A stretch of 27,376 bases of DNA from an uncultured Carnobacteriaceae bacterium (GCA_938039195.1 CALHVK010000147.1:1-27376), one strand, 5' to 3'. Shown: positions 14,872-23,407, numbered from the stretch's first letter. Notes: generated from the sequence alone by a model not told the origin. A program made the numbers and translations.

Positions 14872-15294
14872 TTATGCCTCCATTTGTTCGCGAATTGATT
14901 GCGCGATTTCTGCTAATACTTCTGAACTTGGGTTAGTTGGCTGCCATCTTAATCCAAAGCCATCTTCATTTGTATAGCGTGGGATTAAATGGATGTGAGA
15001 GTGGAAGACGCTTTGGTAGGCCAACTCCCCGTTATTACTTAAAATGTTTAATCCTTTAATATCTGGGTTCGATGCTTGAACGGCACGTGCGATTTTAGGA
15101 ATACGTGCAAAAACTGCGCTTGCTAAGTCTTCGTCATATTCAAAGATATTTGCCACGTGTTTCTTTGGAACAACCAGTGTGTGTCCAGGTGTTACTTGCG
15201 AGATATCGAGGAACGCAAGAACTACGTCATCTTCATACACAATATGTGCTGGAATTTCTTTGTTAATAATTTTGTCAAAAATGCAATCTGTCAT
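14872..15294 (-). CDS. hit: HIT family nucleotide hydrolase (Hit)
   Basis: Histidine-triad protein of 140 aa that hydrolyses nucleoside phosphoramidate or dinucleotide-type bonds. The active-site motif HSHIHLIPR (98-106) provides His98, His100 (expected nucleophile) and His102. CIFDKIINKEIPAHIVYEDD at the start and DISQVTPGHTLVVPKKH (30-46) are typical of the Gram-positive Hit group. Cys4 is present, but the second zinc cysteine of some relatives is not obvious. The ribosome binding site AAGGAGG precedes the start. It is transcribed away from ecsA, and this divergent hit/ecsAB arrangement is well conserved in Firmicutes. Confidence 0.95.
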   Translation of the reverse strand: MTDCIFDKIINKEIPAHIVYEDDVVLAFLDISQVTPGHTLVVPKKHVANIFEYDEDLASAVFARIPKIARAVQASNPDIKGLNILSNNGELAYQSVFHSHIHLIPRYTNEDGFGLRWQPTNPSSEVLAEIAQSIREQMEA

Positions 15295-15447
15295 GGTGTT
15301 TCCTCCTTGGGTTCGTACCTCTATGGTATCAAAAAATGCTGTAAAATGAAAGGCTTTCAGGACGGAGAGCTGTTATTTAGTTCTTAGAGGTGAAATTGTT
15401 CGAGGGTTCTATACTTGAATAAGAAAAGTGCACTTATTCCGCGTCCT

Positions 15448-15477
15448 TTCACACTTTTTTTGGCTTTATGGTATAAT
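15448..15477 (+). promoter_or_regulatory. ecsA promoter (extended -10)
   Basis: TATAAT at 15472-15477 is preceded by TGG (15469-15471), an extended -10. The -35-like TTCACA (15448-15453) is 18 bases upstream. The RBS before the ATG at 15507 is AGGAGA. Confidence 0.7.
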
Positions 15478-15506
15478 AAGGAGAATAGTTAGATAGGAGA
15501 ATCTAT

Positions 15507-16247
15507 ATGACACTACAATTAAACAAAGTGACTGCAGGATATACGAAAGTTCCTGTTATTACCGACATCACTTTTGATGTGAATCCAGGAGAGATTTGTG
15601 GCCTTATCGGGCTGAATGGTGCCGGAAAGAGTACAACGATTAAAACAATTATTGGGCAACTGACCCCTTTTAGCGGAAGAGTGGAAGTGGAGCAATTAAG
15701 CATCCTCGAAAACCAACGTGGCTACCGTCAATCGATTGCGGTCATTCCAGAAAGCCCAGTTCTCTATGAAGAATTGACATTTAGAGAACATATTGAATTT
15801 GTGGCTCGTTCGTATCATCAAATGAACGAAGAGACAATGAAGCATGCAATGGAGCTTGTGGAAGCATTCCGTTTAACGAAGCAATTAGACTGGTTCCCAG
15901 CGTATTTCTCAAAAGGGATGAAGCAAAAAGTATTAATCGTCTGTGCGTTAATGCTAGATGTACCCGTCTATGTGGTCGATGAACCATTCCTAGGGCTAGA
16001 CCCACTTGGGATTCGTACTTTACTTCAAGTCTTAAAAGAGAAGAAAGAAAAGGGTGCAGCGATTTTAATGTCCACGCACGTATTGGATACTGCTGAGAAG
16101 TATTGCGATCGTTTCATCGTGTTACACGAAGGGAAAGTGATTGCTCAAGGAGATATCGAAGGCTTACGCGCCACTTCGAATATTGAAGAATCTTCTTTAG
16201 AGGAAATCTACTTTGCATTAACGACAGGGGACGATGCCCATGAATAG
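15507..16247 (+). CDS. ecsA: ABC transporter ATP-binding protein EcsA
   Basis: ATPase of the EcsAB exporter, which in relatives affects protein secretion, intramembrane proteolysis and competence; in Enterococcus it has been linked to clearing peptide pheromone fragments. The 246 aa show Walker A GLNGAGKST (35-43), the relaxed signature FSKGMKQK (134-141), Walker B VYVVDEPFLGLDP (154-166) and switch His191. The signature is SKG rather than SGG, as usual for EcsA. Position, divergence from hit and the following integral membrane gene support the name. The end overlaps ecsB by a few bases. Confidence 0.95.
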   Translation: MTLQLNKVTAGYTKVPVITDITFDVNPGEICGLIGLNGAGKSTTIKTIIGQLTPFSGRVEVEQLSILENQRGYRQSIAVIPESPVLYEELTFREHIEFVARSYHQMNEETMKHAMELVEAFRLTKQLDWFPAYFSKGMKQKVLIVCALMLDVPVYVVDEPFLGLDPLGIRTLLQVLKEKKEKGAAILMSTHVLDTAEKYCDRFIVLHEGKVIAQGDIEGLRATSNIEESSLEEIYFALTTGDDAHE

Positions 16248-17472
16248 TGCAGAGCTTTTTGAGACTCGAGTAAGAAAATATCAAAAGAAAAGCATGAAGT
16301 ATATGCGTTATGTACTGAATGACCATTTCTTAATTGTTTTATTTTTCTTATTTGGCTTTATCATGGTGCAATATTCGAGTTGGATTCAAACAATTCGTGT
16401 GTTGGAATTACCATTGTTAGGATTACTTGGAGTTTTACTAGCGAGTGTTCCATTCTTCGGTGGAGTCGCAACATTACTCGAACCAGCCGATGGGATCTTT
16501 TTATCGGTAGTAGGACAAGACTTTAAGGCGTATTTACAAAAAGCCATTCGTCGAAGTTGGGTGCTTCCGCTACTCGTGATGTTAGCATCAACTGGAATTG
16601 TCTTTCCAATTTTGGCACAAGCTTTTGGAACGAATATGAGTATGTTCGTTAAATTATTCCTATTACAAGTGTTCTTTAAAGACTTATTATTCCGTTGTAC
16701 AAAATACGCTTACCGTGGAGTCCTTCATTTTACATGGATGGAAAAACTGGGGATTTACATGATTGCAGCAGCGAACTTCTTCGGAATGTTTTTATGGATT
16801 TCTGAAGGTTGGTCGATGGTATTAGTAGTTATTCCAGTACTTCTAAGTATCTTTGTCGAACAATATTATGGGAAAGCTGCGTTCGTATACCAATTTGATA
16901 AAATGATTGAAATGGAATTAGAAAGACAACAACGGATTTATCGTTTATTTGCTTTATTTGTAGATGTGCCAATGGTGCATAAACCTCACGCACATCGTCG
17001 AAGTTATCTCGATGGCGTATTGAAGATGCTTGTTGGAAATCAACCTAGTGGACATCGCTATTTAGTAAGTCGTACAGTTATTCGAACAAGCCAGTACATG
17101 AGTTTGTTATTACAGCTGGCAGTTGTGAGCTTTGTAGTGGCGTTATTCTCCCAACCGTATTATTGGAACTTTATCGTAAACGCGATACTTGTGATGCTTT
17201 TAGGATTCCAACTGGTAGGAGTGATTCAAAGCGCGAATACACAAAATAGTCATTTTGCTTCTTTAGTGGATAGTAATACTCGACTTAAGGATGATTTATC
17301 GGTTCTCATGATGACGATGGTCGCATCCGGTGTTGTACTTGGGATTTCTTCTGCAATTGGCATGCGCGAATTAATTGGGTTAGTAGGAATTGTTTTATAT
17401 CCGATTTTCGGGATCTTATTCACACAATTTTATTTACGGTATCGATTCCTTAAGAAGAGAAGAAAAATTTAA
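16240..17472 (+). CDS. ecsB: ABC transporter permease EcsB
   Basis: Integral membrane partner of EcsA, about 410 aa. Hydrophobic segments lie at roughly 31-47, 55-82, 109-132, 172-212 (probably two), 290-330 (probably two) and 355-400 (two). A conserved cytosolic region of basic and aromatic residues (YRLFALFVDVPMVHKPHAHRR) lies between them. The frame is open from an ATG at 16234, but AGGGG at 16226-16230 is only 3 bases from that codon. It is 9 bases from the ATG at 16240, which is chosen here; the difference is two residues. The start lies inside the end of ecsA, so translation is coupled. The protein ends in a basic KKRRKI tail. Confidence 0.92.
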   Translation: MNSAELFETRVRKYQKKSMKYMRYVLNDHFLIVLFFLFGFIMVQYSSWIQTIRVLELPLLGLLGVLLASVPFFGGVATLLEPADGIFLSVVGQDFKAYLQKAIRRSWVLPLLVMLASTGIVFPILAQAFGTNMSMFVKLFLLQVFFKDLLFRCTKYAYRGVLHFTWMEKLGIYMIAAANFFGMFLWISEGWSMVLVVIPVLLSIFVEQYYGKAAFVYQFDKMIEMELERQQRIYRLFALFVDVPMVHKPHAHRRSYLDGVLKMLVGNQPSGHRYLVSRTVIRTSQYMSLLLQLAVVSFVVALFSQPYYWNFIVNAILVMLLGFQLVGVIQSANTQNSHFASLVDSNTRLKDDLSVLMMTMVASGVVLGISSAIGMRELIGLVGIVLYPIFGILFTQFYLRYRFLKKRRKI

Positions 17473-17529
17473 GTTTGTAGGTTAAAAGTAGCGCACAAAC
17501 TTGACTCAAATGGCATAAAACCATAAAAT
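17471..17529 (+). promoter_or_regulatory. ccrZ-trmB promoter with an overlapping hairpin
   Basis: TTGACT (17501-17506) and TAAAAT (17524-17529) have a 17-base spacer. AAGTTTGT (17471-17478) and ACAAACTT (17495-17502) form an 8-base stem with a 16-base loop that covers the left edge of the -35. The hairpin has no T tract. It may be a weak ecsB terminator or a control site for the ccrZ promoter. Confidence 0.65.
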
Positions 17530-17581
17530 AAAAGAATAGATTTATTAAAGGAAACAGAATTTGTCGTTAGGGATGGAATAG

Positions 17582-18385
17582 ATGGAATATAACATGGACT
17601 CAGGATGGGATCTCCATCCAATTGGTGGGGACACCGGTCAAGCGTACATGGGAGTAAAAGACCATGAACGTGTATTTCTAAAGAGAAATGCTTCACCGTT
17701 TTTAGCGGTACTATCGGGTGAAGGTATCACTCCTAAGTTAATATGGACCAAACGTGCGGGTAATGGTGATGTCATTACAGCTCAAGAATGGTTGTCTGGC
17801 AGATCCCTCACTAAGGAAGAAATGGGTTCCGTCGAAGTCATTGAGCTGTTAAAACAGATTCACCAATCCCCAAATCTTTTACAAATGTTACAACAAATTC
17901 AAGGTGAAGAGTATAGCACTCAAAAATTCATCGATGAATATTTAAATAATTTACAGTCAGGATTACAAACCCACCGTTTCTTAAACGAAGTATTAAATTA
18001 CTTAATTGAGACTATTCCGCTAGTTAGCGAAGTTGGGAAAACAGTTTGTCACGGAGACCTTGATCGTCGTAACTTTATGTTATCTGAAGACGGAAAGCTC
18101 TACCTTGTCGACTGGGAAATGGTTCGTCTTGCCGATCCAGTTTCTGATTTGACAATGATCTTGACACAATACATTCCTGTTCATCAATGGGGTGAATGGC
18201 TTGATATGTATGGATTACAACTGTCTACAAATATTTATCAACGAATTGAATGGTATGCCTTAATGAATTGCTTGAATTATATTAAGAAAACGCACTTCGA
18301 GGGACGTTACCTTGAAATGAACGAGAAAATTCTTTTGGTGAAGTCGATTTACAATAATCGTATTGGAAAACCCGCAGAAGAATAG
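17582..18385 (+). CDS. ccrZ: Cell cycle regulator CcrZ (YtmP family, kinase-like fold)
   Basis: A choline/aminoglycoside-phosphotransferase-fold protein of 267 aa. In S. pneumoniae CcrZ is brought to the division site by FtsZ and stimulates DnaA-dependent replication initiation. The glycine-rich start is IGGDTGQAYMGV (14-25), with FLKRNASPF as the nucleotide lysine region. The catalytic loop is VCHGDLDRRNFML, giving Asp159 and Asn164, and the metal-binding DWE follows with Asp177 in LVDWEMVRLAD. These are the same numbers as the functional residues I recall for the pneumococcal protein. The natural small-molecule substrate is not certain. It lies directly before trmB, the conserved order in Firmicutes. 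The start could also be the Met at codon 5; the weak site AGGGA upstream favours the first ATG. Confidence 0.92.
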   Translation: MEYNMDSGWDLHPIGGDTGQAYMGVKDHERVFLKRNASPFLAVLSGEGITPKLIWTKRAGNGDVITAQEWLSGRSLTKEEMGSVEVIELLKQIHQSPNLLQMLQQIQGEEYSTQKFIDEYLNNLQSGLQTHRFLNEVLNYLIETIPLVSEVGKTVCHGDLDRRNFMLSEDGKLYLVDWEMVRLADPVSDLTMILTQYIPVHQWGEWLDMYGLQLSTNIYQRIEWYALMNCLNYIKKTHFEGRYLEMNEKILLVKSIYNNRIGKPAEE

Positions 18386-18399
18386 ACAGGAGTTAGACT

Positions 18400-19068
18400 T
18401 TGAGATTAAGAAATAAACCTTGGGCAAAAGATGCTTTAGCCTCTCACCCAGAAATGGTCATCCAAGATCCAGCACAATGGAAGGGAAGATGGCATGAACG
18501 TTTTGGCAATAACAATCCAATCCATATTGAGATTGGTTCTGGGAAAGGCCAATTCGTGAGCGGTATGGCACGTCAAAACCCAAACATTAACTATATTGGA
18601 ATCGAGATTCAAGAAAGCGTCCTAGTAGTCGCACTTGAAAAAGCTCTTGCAGCAGATGTTCCAAACTTACAATTATTACATGTGAACGGTGGACAAGTAA
18701 CAGACTACTTCGAAGATGGTGAAGTAGACCAAATTTACTTGAACTTCTCAGATCCATGGCCAAAGAAACGTCATGCCAAACGTCGCTTGACTCATGAAAG
18801 TTTCTTAGTAGGATATGAAAAAGTATTACCACCATTTGGAGAATTACACTTCAAGACAGATAACCGCGGATTGTTTGAATATAGCCTTGCTTCATTCTCG
18901 CAATTTGGACTTGTGTTAAAACAAGTTTGGTTAGATTTACATCAAGTGGAATTTCCAGGAAATGTGATGACAGAATATGAAGAGAAATTTTCAGCAAAAG
19001 GTCATCCGATTTATCGTGTGGAAGTGATTTTCCCACAAGAGAGAAAAGCTTTTAAACAACCTGAATAA
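18400..19068 (+). CDS. trmB: tRNA (guanine46-N7)-methyltransferase TrmB
   Basis: SAM-dependent enzyme that makes m7G at position 46 in the variable loop of tRNAs. The 222 aa start MRLRNKPWA, typical of the family, from a TTG codon at 18400 with AGGAG (18388-18392) upstream. SAM motif I is EIGSGKGQF (44-52). The family signature DPWPKKRHAKRRL is at 118-130, with Asp118 the expected catalytic residue. A FKTDNRGLFEYSL segment follows and the end is typical. It follows ccrZ by 14 bases and is probably co-transcribed. Confidence 0.96.
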   Translation: MRLRNKPWAKDALASHPEMVIQDPAQWKGRWHERFGNNNPIHIEIGSGKGQFVSGMARQNPNINYIGIEIQESVLVVALEKALAADVPNLQLLHVNGGQVTDYFEDGEVDQIYLNFSDPWPKKRHAKRRLTHESFLVGYEKVLPPFGELHFKTDNRGLFEYSLASFSQFGLVLKQVWLDLHQVEFPGNVMTEYEEKFSAKGHPIYRVEVIFPQERKAFKQPE

Positions 19069-19090
19069 CAAATAAAGGAGCCTGATTCAT

Positions 19091-19417
19091 ATGGAATCAA
19101 AAAATAGTTTCAAAGGTGCAAGTTTTCTTCTAGCAGCAGGTGCTGTTATTGGAGCATGGGTCACTTCAAAATGGTTTGAACGCAGAAATGTCAATGGAGA
19201 TGTTATTGTTCAAAATGTACGTAAATTATTTCAAGTCGTAGGAACCATCGAAGGCTCTTGGATTGAAATGGAACCTGTATTCGTGGATAGCCCAGAATTT
19301 TATGGGGAAGTTTATTATGGTGGGGTTACTCGCAAGGAAGATGATGAACTTGTCCAATACGAATTTTATGCAGATGCAAAAACAGGAGCCGTTATTGATT
19401 TATACAGAATTGGATAA
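19091..19417 (+). CDS. Small PepSY-domain membrane-anchored protein (YtzB-like)
   Basis: A 108-aa protein with one N-terminal membrane segment (about 9-25, ASFLLAAGAVIGAWVTS) and a single PepSY-like domain outside: VRKLFQVVGTIEGSWIEMEP, then GEVYYGGVTRKEDDELVQYEFYAD and a final KTGAVIDLYRIG. The same kind of gene (ytzB) is found in the Bacillus ytmP-ytpR region. PepSY domains are proposed to modulate proteases or bind wall ligands; nothing more specific can be said. AAAGGAG is the ribosome binding site. A hairpin follows 6 bases after the stop. Confidence 0.85.
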   Translation: MESKNSFKGASFLLAAGAVIGAWVTSKWFERRNVNGDVIVQNVRKLFQVVGTIEGSWIEMEPVFVDSPEFYGEVYYGGVTRKEDDELVQYEFYADAKTGAVIDLYRIG

Positions 19418-19423
19418 TCAAAG

Positions 19424-19446
19424 AAAGCTGGAGTTCCTCCAGCTTT
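19424..19446 (+). terminator. Hairpin after the PepSY gene (weak terminator)
   Basis: AAAGCTGGAG (19424-19433) pairs perfectly with CTCCAGCTTT (19437-19446) over 10 bases with a 3-base loop. Only four Ts follow before GGC, so termination may be partial and some transcripts may continue into pepA. Its arms resemble those of the first inner hairpin of the 11036-11225 element. Confidence 0.7.
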
Positions 19447-19494
19447 TGGCGCGTTTATAAGATATTTTAAAGTGCTAGGAAAGAAGAGGATACA

Positions 19495-20580
19495 ATGGAA
19501 GCTCATACAGAACAATTAATCAAAACGTTAACAGAAATGAAAGGAACAAGTGGACATGAGGGCCGTATTCGTGACTTTATGAGAAGCGAATTAACACCTT
19601 TAGTAGACCGTATTGAACAAGACGGCTTAGGTGGGATTTTTGGGGTTCGTGAGAGCAAAGAAGAAGATGCACCTCGCATTATGATTGCAGCACACATGGA
19701 CGAAGTTGGTTTCATGGTAACAAATATCACTCCAAACGGAATGTTTAAAGTAAGTCCTTTAGGTGGATGGAACCCATATGTGGTTTCAGCACAACGTTTT
19801 ACATTATTAACTCGTAATGGAGACTATCCAATTATTTCATCTTCAATTCCACCACATTTATTACGCGCGGCTGGTGGTCAACAACCAGCTGTGAAAGTAA
19901 CCGACATTTTATTTGATGCTGGATTTACTTCACGTGAAGAAGCGCTTGAATATGGCTGCCGTCCTGGCGATACAATCGTTCCGGATGTGGAAACCATTTG
20001 GACGGCCAATAAGAAACGCATGATTTCTAAATCATGGGATAATCGTTATGGATGTACAGTGGTTCTTGAAGCATTAAAAGCTGTTAAAGACGAGAAATTA
20101 CCAAATACATTAATCGCTGGAGCAAATGTGCAAGAAGAAGTTGGATTACGTGGAACGGGTCCAAGTGTGACGAAGTTCAATCCTGATTTGTTCTTTGCGG
20201 TAGACTGCTCAGCAGCAGATGATATTAATGGTTCAAAAGAAACATTTGGACACTTAGACCAAGGATTCTTATTACGTATTTTAGACCCAGGTATGGTGAC
20301 TCTTCCTCGTATGAAAGAATTCTTAGAAGACACTGCATTAACCCATAACATTCCGTTCCAATACTTTGTTTCTCAAGGTGGAACAGATGCTGGTAAAGCA
20401 CACTTAATGAATCAAGGAGTTCCGAGTGCGGTGATTGGTGTATGTGCTCGTTATATCCATACACATCAAACAATGTTCTCGATTCGTGACTACGAAGCAG
20501 CACGTGAAATGGTCATCCAAACAATCCGTGCGTTAGACCGTAGCACAGTGAACACCATTTTAGACGGAAGAACAAATTAA
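19495..20580 (+). CDS. pepA: Glutamyl aminopeptidase PepA (M42 family)
   Basis: Co-catalytic metallo-aminopeptidase that removes N-terminal acidic residues from peptides, usually a large dodecameric cytoplasmic shell. The 361 aa carry the metal and catalytic residues in order: His67 and Asp69 in AAHMDEVGF, Asp182 in KSWDNRYGC, Glu214/Glu215 in NVQEEVGLRG, Asp237 in FFAVDCS and His322 in RYIHTHQT. The sequence closely resembles lactococcal PepA. It corresponds in position to Bacillus YtoP. With the amino-acid importer in this window it fits a peptide- and amino-acid-scavenging lifestyle. AGAAGAGG precedes the ATG. Confidence 0.95.
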   Translation: MEAHTEQLIKTLTEMKGTSGHEGRIRDFMRSELTPLVDRIEQDGLGGIFGVRESKEEDAPRIMIAAHMDEVGFMVTNITPNGMFKVSPLGGWNPYVVSAQRFTLLTRNGDYPIISSSIPPHLLRAAGGQQPAVKVTDILFDAGFTSREEALEYGCRPGDTIVPDVETIWTANKKRMISKSWDNRYGCTVVLEALKAVKDEKLPNTLIAGANVQEEVGLRGTGPSVTKFNPDLFFAVDCSAADDINGSKETFGHLDQGFLLRILDPGMVTLPRMKEFLEDTALTHNIPFQYFVSQGGTDAGKAHLMNQGVPSAVIGVCARYIHTHQTMFSIRDYEAAREMVIQTIRALDRSTVNTILDGRTN

Positions 20581-20598
20581 TAATAAAGAGGTAAATTT

Positions 20599-21225
20599 AT
20601 GTGGTTAAGTTTTTATAATAAAAAAGGAATCGGCGATACGTTATTATTAACAAGCGGTTCGGCTAGTCGTTATGACGTAGACTATGAGAAAAAAGGAAAT
20701 GTGACTCAAGTCTTTGTTCGTGAGTCAAATGAAGTTCTAGGATATAATATTGAAAAGATTTCTGAAGTAATTTCATTTGAAGAAGATGGACAACAAATCT
20801 TAACACCCGAGCAACAAGAAGTGGTGAAAGGCTTAATTGAAAAAGCTGGATTTGATGTTTCGTCTTTAGATTTAACCCCTGAAGATGCACTCGTTGTTGG
20901 ATACGTTGAAAGTTGCGTGGATCATGAAGATTCTGACCACTTACACGTTACAATGACACGAGTAAGTGACTCTGAAGTGTTACAAATCGTCTGCGGAGCA
21001 CCAAACGTAAAAGCAGGACAAAAAGTAGTCGTTGCTAAACCTGGTACAGTAATGCCTAGTGGTGCTATTATTTGGGCAGGTGAATTACGCGGTGTTGCAA
21101 GTTACGGAATGCTTTGCTCAGCGCGTGAATTAGGATTAGAAAATGCACCAGCCAAAAAAGGTATCTTAGTATTAGATGATGCGACTCCAGTAGGAACGCC
21201 ATTTAAATCATTAAACTTACAATAA
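20599..21225 (+). CDS. ytpR: YtpR family tRNA-binding domain protein
   Basis: A 208-aa protein with an N-terminal DUF4479-type region (1-95; MWLSFYNKKGIGDTLLL at the start) and a C-terminal EMAP/Trbp111-like OB fold (about 98-205). The latter is related to the tRNA-binding part of the phenylalanyl-tRNA synthetase beta chain. Signature blocks are VVGYVESCVDHEDSDHLHV, QIVCGAPNVKAGQKVVVA and GMLCSARELGL. It presumably binds tRNA or other RNA; the cellular role is unproven. It follows pepA by 18 bases with AAAGAGGT as ribosome binding site, and the next gene starts 16 bases after it. Confidence 0.93.
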   Translation: MWLSFYNKKGIGDTLLLTSGSASRYDVDYEKKGNVTQVFVRESNEVLGYNIEKISEVISFEEDGQQILTPEQQEVVKGLIEKAGFDVSSLDLTPEDALVVGYVESCVDHEDSDHLHVTMTRVSDSEVLQIVCGAPNVKAGQKVVVAKPGTVMPSGAIIWAGELRGVASYGMLCSARELGLENAPAKKGILVLDDATPVGTPFKSLNLQ

Positions 21226-21241
21226 AGGAGGATAGGGAGTC

Positions 21242-22048
21242 ATGAATGAACCATTTAACGAGAAAATCGATTCATTCGCTTCTTTGCAATCAAGACGTGA
21301 AAAGACTACTTTTCCGAATTACTTGAAGCAAGGTCAAAGTTTTGAAGATCAAGTTGTTGAAGAAATGACACGAGTTGATGCGACAAGAAAAGATGAGACT
21401 CCACACGAATCCTTACCTTTTGATGAGAAACCTGATGCAGCACTCTTACAACCGATTGACAAAGAGGAACATCAATTACCGGCTCAATTTCGTTCGTTTA
21501 AGGAGAAGGCAACCGAGGGACATCAAAAGTATAAACCACGTGTTGATTGGACTTCTTATTTGAATACGAATCAACGAAAACCGTTTAAACCAAGTTCAGT
21601 GCCATCTAGTACGAGAGGCTTGGAAAAAGAGGTTGAGCCAAAAGTTTCTTATCGCGAATTAGAAAGCGAGCTATTACCAAGTAGCACAGACTTAATTTTA
21701 TTCGAGAAGGAAGAAGCTTTATTGGTGTCGGTTGATGAAGAAGATGACACTATTGAAAAACGCTTGAAAGAGTATAATGGTACAACACACCAAGTGTCGG
21801 TACAAAGTCAGGTTTTTGCAACAAAAGGTTATATACCAGCCTTTAAACGCAAACAAAATTCAGATGTTGAAGTCGTACAAGAGTCCTTGTTAGAAGGGTT
21901 GCCGGAGACAAAAGTTGAAAGACGAAAAGCGCCGGAGAAACCATTAACAGGGAAACAAAGACGTGCAATGAAAAAATCGTTATCGATGATTATGGAACAG
22001 GAGCAACAAGACCGTCAGTTGCCATATGTTCATCCAAAAAAACAGTAG
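21242..22048 (+). CDS. Unrecognised disordered, highly charged protein between ytpR and murC
   Basis: I do not recognise this 268-aa protein. It has no signal peptide or membrane segment and is rich in Glu, Lys, Gln and Ser, with few hydrophobic clusters. A possible folded piece is at about 139-176 (SYRELESELLPSSTDLILFE to LLVSVDEEDDTIEKRLKEY). Short aromatic and basic patches (YKPRVDWTSYLNTNQRKPFK, KGYIPAFKRK) could be binding motifs. The C-terminus (about 226-268) is strongly basic and helical (PLTGKQRRAMKKSLSMIMEQ). The start has a clear ribosome binding site (AAAGGAGG) and codon use like its neighbours, so it is a real gene. In Bacillus the slot between ytpR and murC holds the DNA translocase SftA; no ATPase motif is present here. 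It could be a division-associated linker, but that is a guess. Confidence 0.8.
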   Translation: MNEPFNEKIDSFASLQSRREKTTFPNYLKQGQSFEDQVVEEMTRVDATRKDETPHESLPFDEKPDAALLQPIDKEEHQLPAQFRSFKEKATEGHQKYKPRVDWTSYLNTNQRKPFKPSSVPSSTRGLEKEVEPKVSYRELESELLPSSTDLILFEKEEALLVSVDEEDDTIEKRLKEYNGTTHQVSVQSQVFATKGYIPAFKRKQNSDVEVVQESLLEGLPETKVERRKAPEKPLTGKQRRAMKKSLSMIMEQEQQDRQLPYVHPKKQ

Positions 22049-22068
22049 TAGAAAAGCGAGGAGAAAAA

Positions 22069-23400
22069 ATGGATAAAAGTAAGATTTATCACTTTACGGG
22101 AATAAAAGGATCAGGTATGAGTGCATTAGCCTTAGTATTACATGGAGAAGGCTATAAAGTTCAAGGGTCAGACTTAGAACAATACTTCTTTACACAAAAA
22201 GGATTGGAAGAAGCTGGCATTACATTGTTACCTTTCAGCGCTGACAACATTAAAGAGGGGCAAATTGTGATTGCTGGGAATGCATTTCCAGATAGCCACG
22301 AAGAATTAGTTTCTGCTCGTGAAAAAGGTGTAGAAGTGATTCGATACCATAAATTCCTTGGTGAATTATTGAAAAATTATAAGAGTGTTGCTATTACAGG
22401 TTCTCACGGTAAAACAAGTACAACAGGGTTACTTTCACACGTATTAAGTGGAATGGAGCCAACAAGCTATCTTATCGGTGATGGAACTGGTAAAGGGATT
22501 GAAAATTCAGAGTACTTCGTTTTAGAAGCTTGTGAATATAAACGTCACTTTATGGCGTACCGTCCAGATTATGCCATCATGACTAATATCGACTTTGACC
22601 ATCCTGATTACTATACAGATATCGATGATGTTCAAAGTGCTTTTGAAGCATTCGGTAAACAAGTGAAAAAAGGAATTATCGCTTGTGGGGATGACGAAAG
22701 ATTACGTACATTAGATGCCATCGTACCTGTCACTTATTACGGTGTTGGCGAACATAATGATGTGATTGCTAAAAACATCCGTAAGGAAAAAGGCGGAAGC
22801 TACTTCGATGCTTATATTAAAGGTGAGTTGTACGGTCATTTCTATATTCCAACATATGGAGACCACAATATCCTTAATGCATTAGCGATTATCGCGTTCT
22901 ACTACTTAAATGATTTAGATCGTAATGAATTAGCTGAACAATTCAGCACTTTCGGTGGGGTAAAACGTCGCTTCTCTGAAAAAGTGATTAACGGCGTTAC
23001 AATCATCGATGACTACGCTCACCATCCATCTGAAATTCGTGCAACATTAGATGCGGCACGTCAAAAATATCCAGAAAAAGAAGTGGTGGCGGTCTTCCAA
23101 CCACATACATTTACTCGTACAATTGCACTTTTAGAAGAGTTTGCAGCAGTGTTATCACTTGCTGACCATGTATACTTATGCGATATCTTTGCATCTGTTC
23201 GTGAAGAAGCAGGGGATGTTTCTATCGAGGATTTAGCAAAATTAGTAAAAGGTGGAGCGAAAGTATTACCACTGGATAATGTATCTCCATTATTAAATTA
23301 TAAAGATGCTGTGATTGTCTTTATGGGAGCAGGAGATGTACAAAAATATGAGTTTGCTTATGAAAAACTCTTATCAAACACTTCTCCAACACAAAACTAA
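22069..23400 (+). CDS. murC: UDP-N-acetylmuramate-L-alanine ligase MurC
   Basis: Cytoplasmic ATP-dependent ligase adding L-Ala to UDP-MurNAc, the first amino-acid step of peptidoglycan precursor synthesis. The 443 aa begin with the UDP-binding FTGIKGSGMSALAL (9-22). The ATP P-loop is GSHGKTST (111-118). YFVLEACEYKRHF and IMTNIDFDHPDYY carry the Mg and substrate residues. GDHNILNALA precedes the C-terminal domain with DDYAHHPSEIRATL and FQPHTFTRT. All three Mur ligase domains are complete. The start is preceded by GAGGAG, 20 bases after the unknown gene, and a terminator closes the run. Confidence 0.97.
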   Translation: MDKSKIYHFTGIKGSGMSALALVLHGEGYKVQGSDLEQYFFTQKGLEEAGITLLPFSADNIKEGQIVIAGNAFPDSHEELVSAREKGVEVIRYHKFLGELLKNYKSVAITGSHGKTSTTGLLSHVLSGMEPTSYLIGDGTGKGIENSEYFVLEACEYKRHFMAYRPDYAIMTNIDFDHPDYYTDIDDVQSAFEAFGKQVKKGIIACGDDERLRTLDAIVPVTYYGVGEHNDVIAKNIRKEKGGSYFDAYIKGELYGHFYIPTYGDHNILNALAIIAFYYLNDLDRNELAEQFSTFGGVKRRFSEKVINGVTIIDDYAHHPSEIRATLDAARQKYPEKEVVAVFQPHTFTRTIALLEEFAAVLSLADHVYLCDIFASVREEAGDVSIEDLAKLVKGGAKVLPLDNVSPLLNYKDAVIVFMGAGDVQKYEFAYEKLLSNTSPTQN

Positions 23401-23407
23401 ATGAACA

